DNA of 64,000 nt from Spirosoma utsteinense (GTDB lineage Bacteria; Bacteroidota; Bacteroidia; Cytophagales; Spirosomataceae), in contig NZ_VFIA01000004.1 in the NCBI RefSeq assembly GCF_014282275.1, forward strand, positions 124,001 to 188,000, given 5' to 3'. The position numbers and the translations under genes were made by a program. Under the pieces are notes generated by a model. That model did no database searches and had not been told where the DNA came from. It saw nothing but the letters and a program-made list of their open reading frames with translations. Numbering within the stretch: position 1 is the stretch's first letter; the number at the start of each line of letters is the position of its first letter. Below, piece by piece: positions 63,829 through 64,000 of the stretch.

Positions 63829-63850
63829 TCTATCAAACTAATCAATCCTT

Positions 63851-64000
63851 ATGCGTTTACGTTTTCCTGCCTTACTTTTCCTGGCTTTCTCGCTAGCCGC
63901 CTGTTCCACAACCACCGTTTACATCGTTCGTCATGCTGAAAAAGTAGATGAGACGGACTCCACCGATCTTAGCCCGGCTGGCAAACAGCGCGCGATAGCC
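63851..64000 (+). CDS. Histidine phosphatase family lipoprotein, N-terminal fragment
   Basis: The first 50 codons of a gene cut by the window edge. A lipoprotein signal (RLRFPALLFLAFSLAACS, lipobox LAAC) is followed at once by TTVYIVRHAEKVDETDSTDL, where RHAE is the catalytic phosphohistidine motif of the histidine phosphatase (phosphoglycerate-mutase-like) superfamily. The family acts on varied phosphoesters. The rest of the protein is outside the window. Confidence 0.85.
   Translation, partial: MRLRFPALLFLAFSLAACSTTTVYIVRHAEKVDETDSTDLSPAGKQRAIA

Overview
The window looks like the chromosome of a member of the Bacteroidota, most likely order Cytophagales, family Spirosomataceae (Spirosoma/Fibrella-like). 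This is inferred from the gene families and was not tested by search. Supporting signs are a SusC/SusD pair, the Bacteroidetes-type GlmU-like protein, TAnnTTTG-type -7 promoter boxes, few Shine-Dalgarno sequences, moderately high GC, and many hairpin repeats between genes. No rRNA, tRNA, CRISPR array or prophage was recognised.

Layout. 1-349: 5' end of a membrane transporter-like gene. 703-5286: sucA-sucB, separated by a 41-bp perfect inverted repeat. 5307-6778: an IS4-type insertion sequence with 23-bp terminal repeats. 6888-10757: gpmI, a low-molecular-weight tyrosine phosphatase, a DivIC/FtsB-like gene and eno, all on the minus strand. 11107-14290: a membrane-anchored protein, recA and gltA. 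14478-20002: an exported amidohydrolase, a small membrane protein, a HEPN-protein gene pair and uvrA. 20150-21585: a decayed defence or mobile island with a vsr remnant, an intact HNH nuclease and a broken small gene, bounded by hairpins. 21611-27891: M48 protease, FkbM methyltransferase, glycosyltransferase, recX and two exported RraA-like proteins. 28050-39638: Tat-exported enolase-superfamily protein, epimerase, membrane proteins, GlmU-like protein, holB, the rimB-like/rimK pair and a ChaN-like protein.

39766-42876: a cyclic-nucleotide-binding-type histidine kinase followed by a receiver/thioredoxin-reductase-like fusion. 42981-43431: relic of a membrane AraC regulator. 43419-47820: lipase, TerB-like protein, small membrane protein and a two-component system. 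48012-50557: UBP zinc-finger protein with ergothioneine genes egtB and egtD. 50760-52188: ECF sigma factor with two paralogous small membrane proteins. 52239-62820: vanadium haloperoxidase-like lipoprotein, SusD/SusC, a cytochrome-containing sugar dehydrogenase-like protein and a DUF1080 protein. 62940-64000: a second DUF1080 protein and the start of a histidine phosphatase gene.

Core metabolism (2-oxoglutarate dehydrogenase, citrate synthase, enolase, phosphoglycerate mutase) and DNA repair (recA, recX, uvrA) are mixed with accessory exported functions for glycans and acid sugars. The most unusual layer is the intergenic one. Several families of long hairpins made of short repeated words sit directly on or after stop codons, and one interspersed repeat has entered a reading frame. 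The best candidates for new biology are the kinase/receiver-flavoprotein pair, the HEPN gene pair, the GTCGTA-word hairpin repeats and the ECF-linked tandem membrane proteins.
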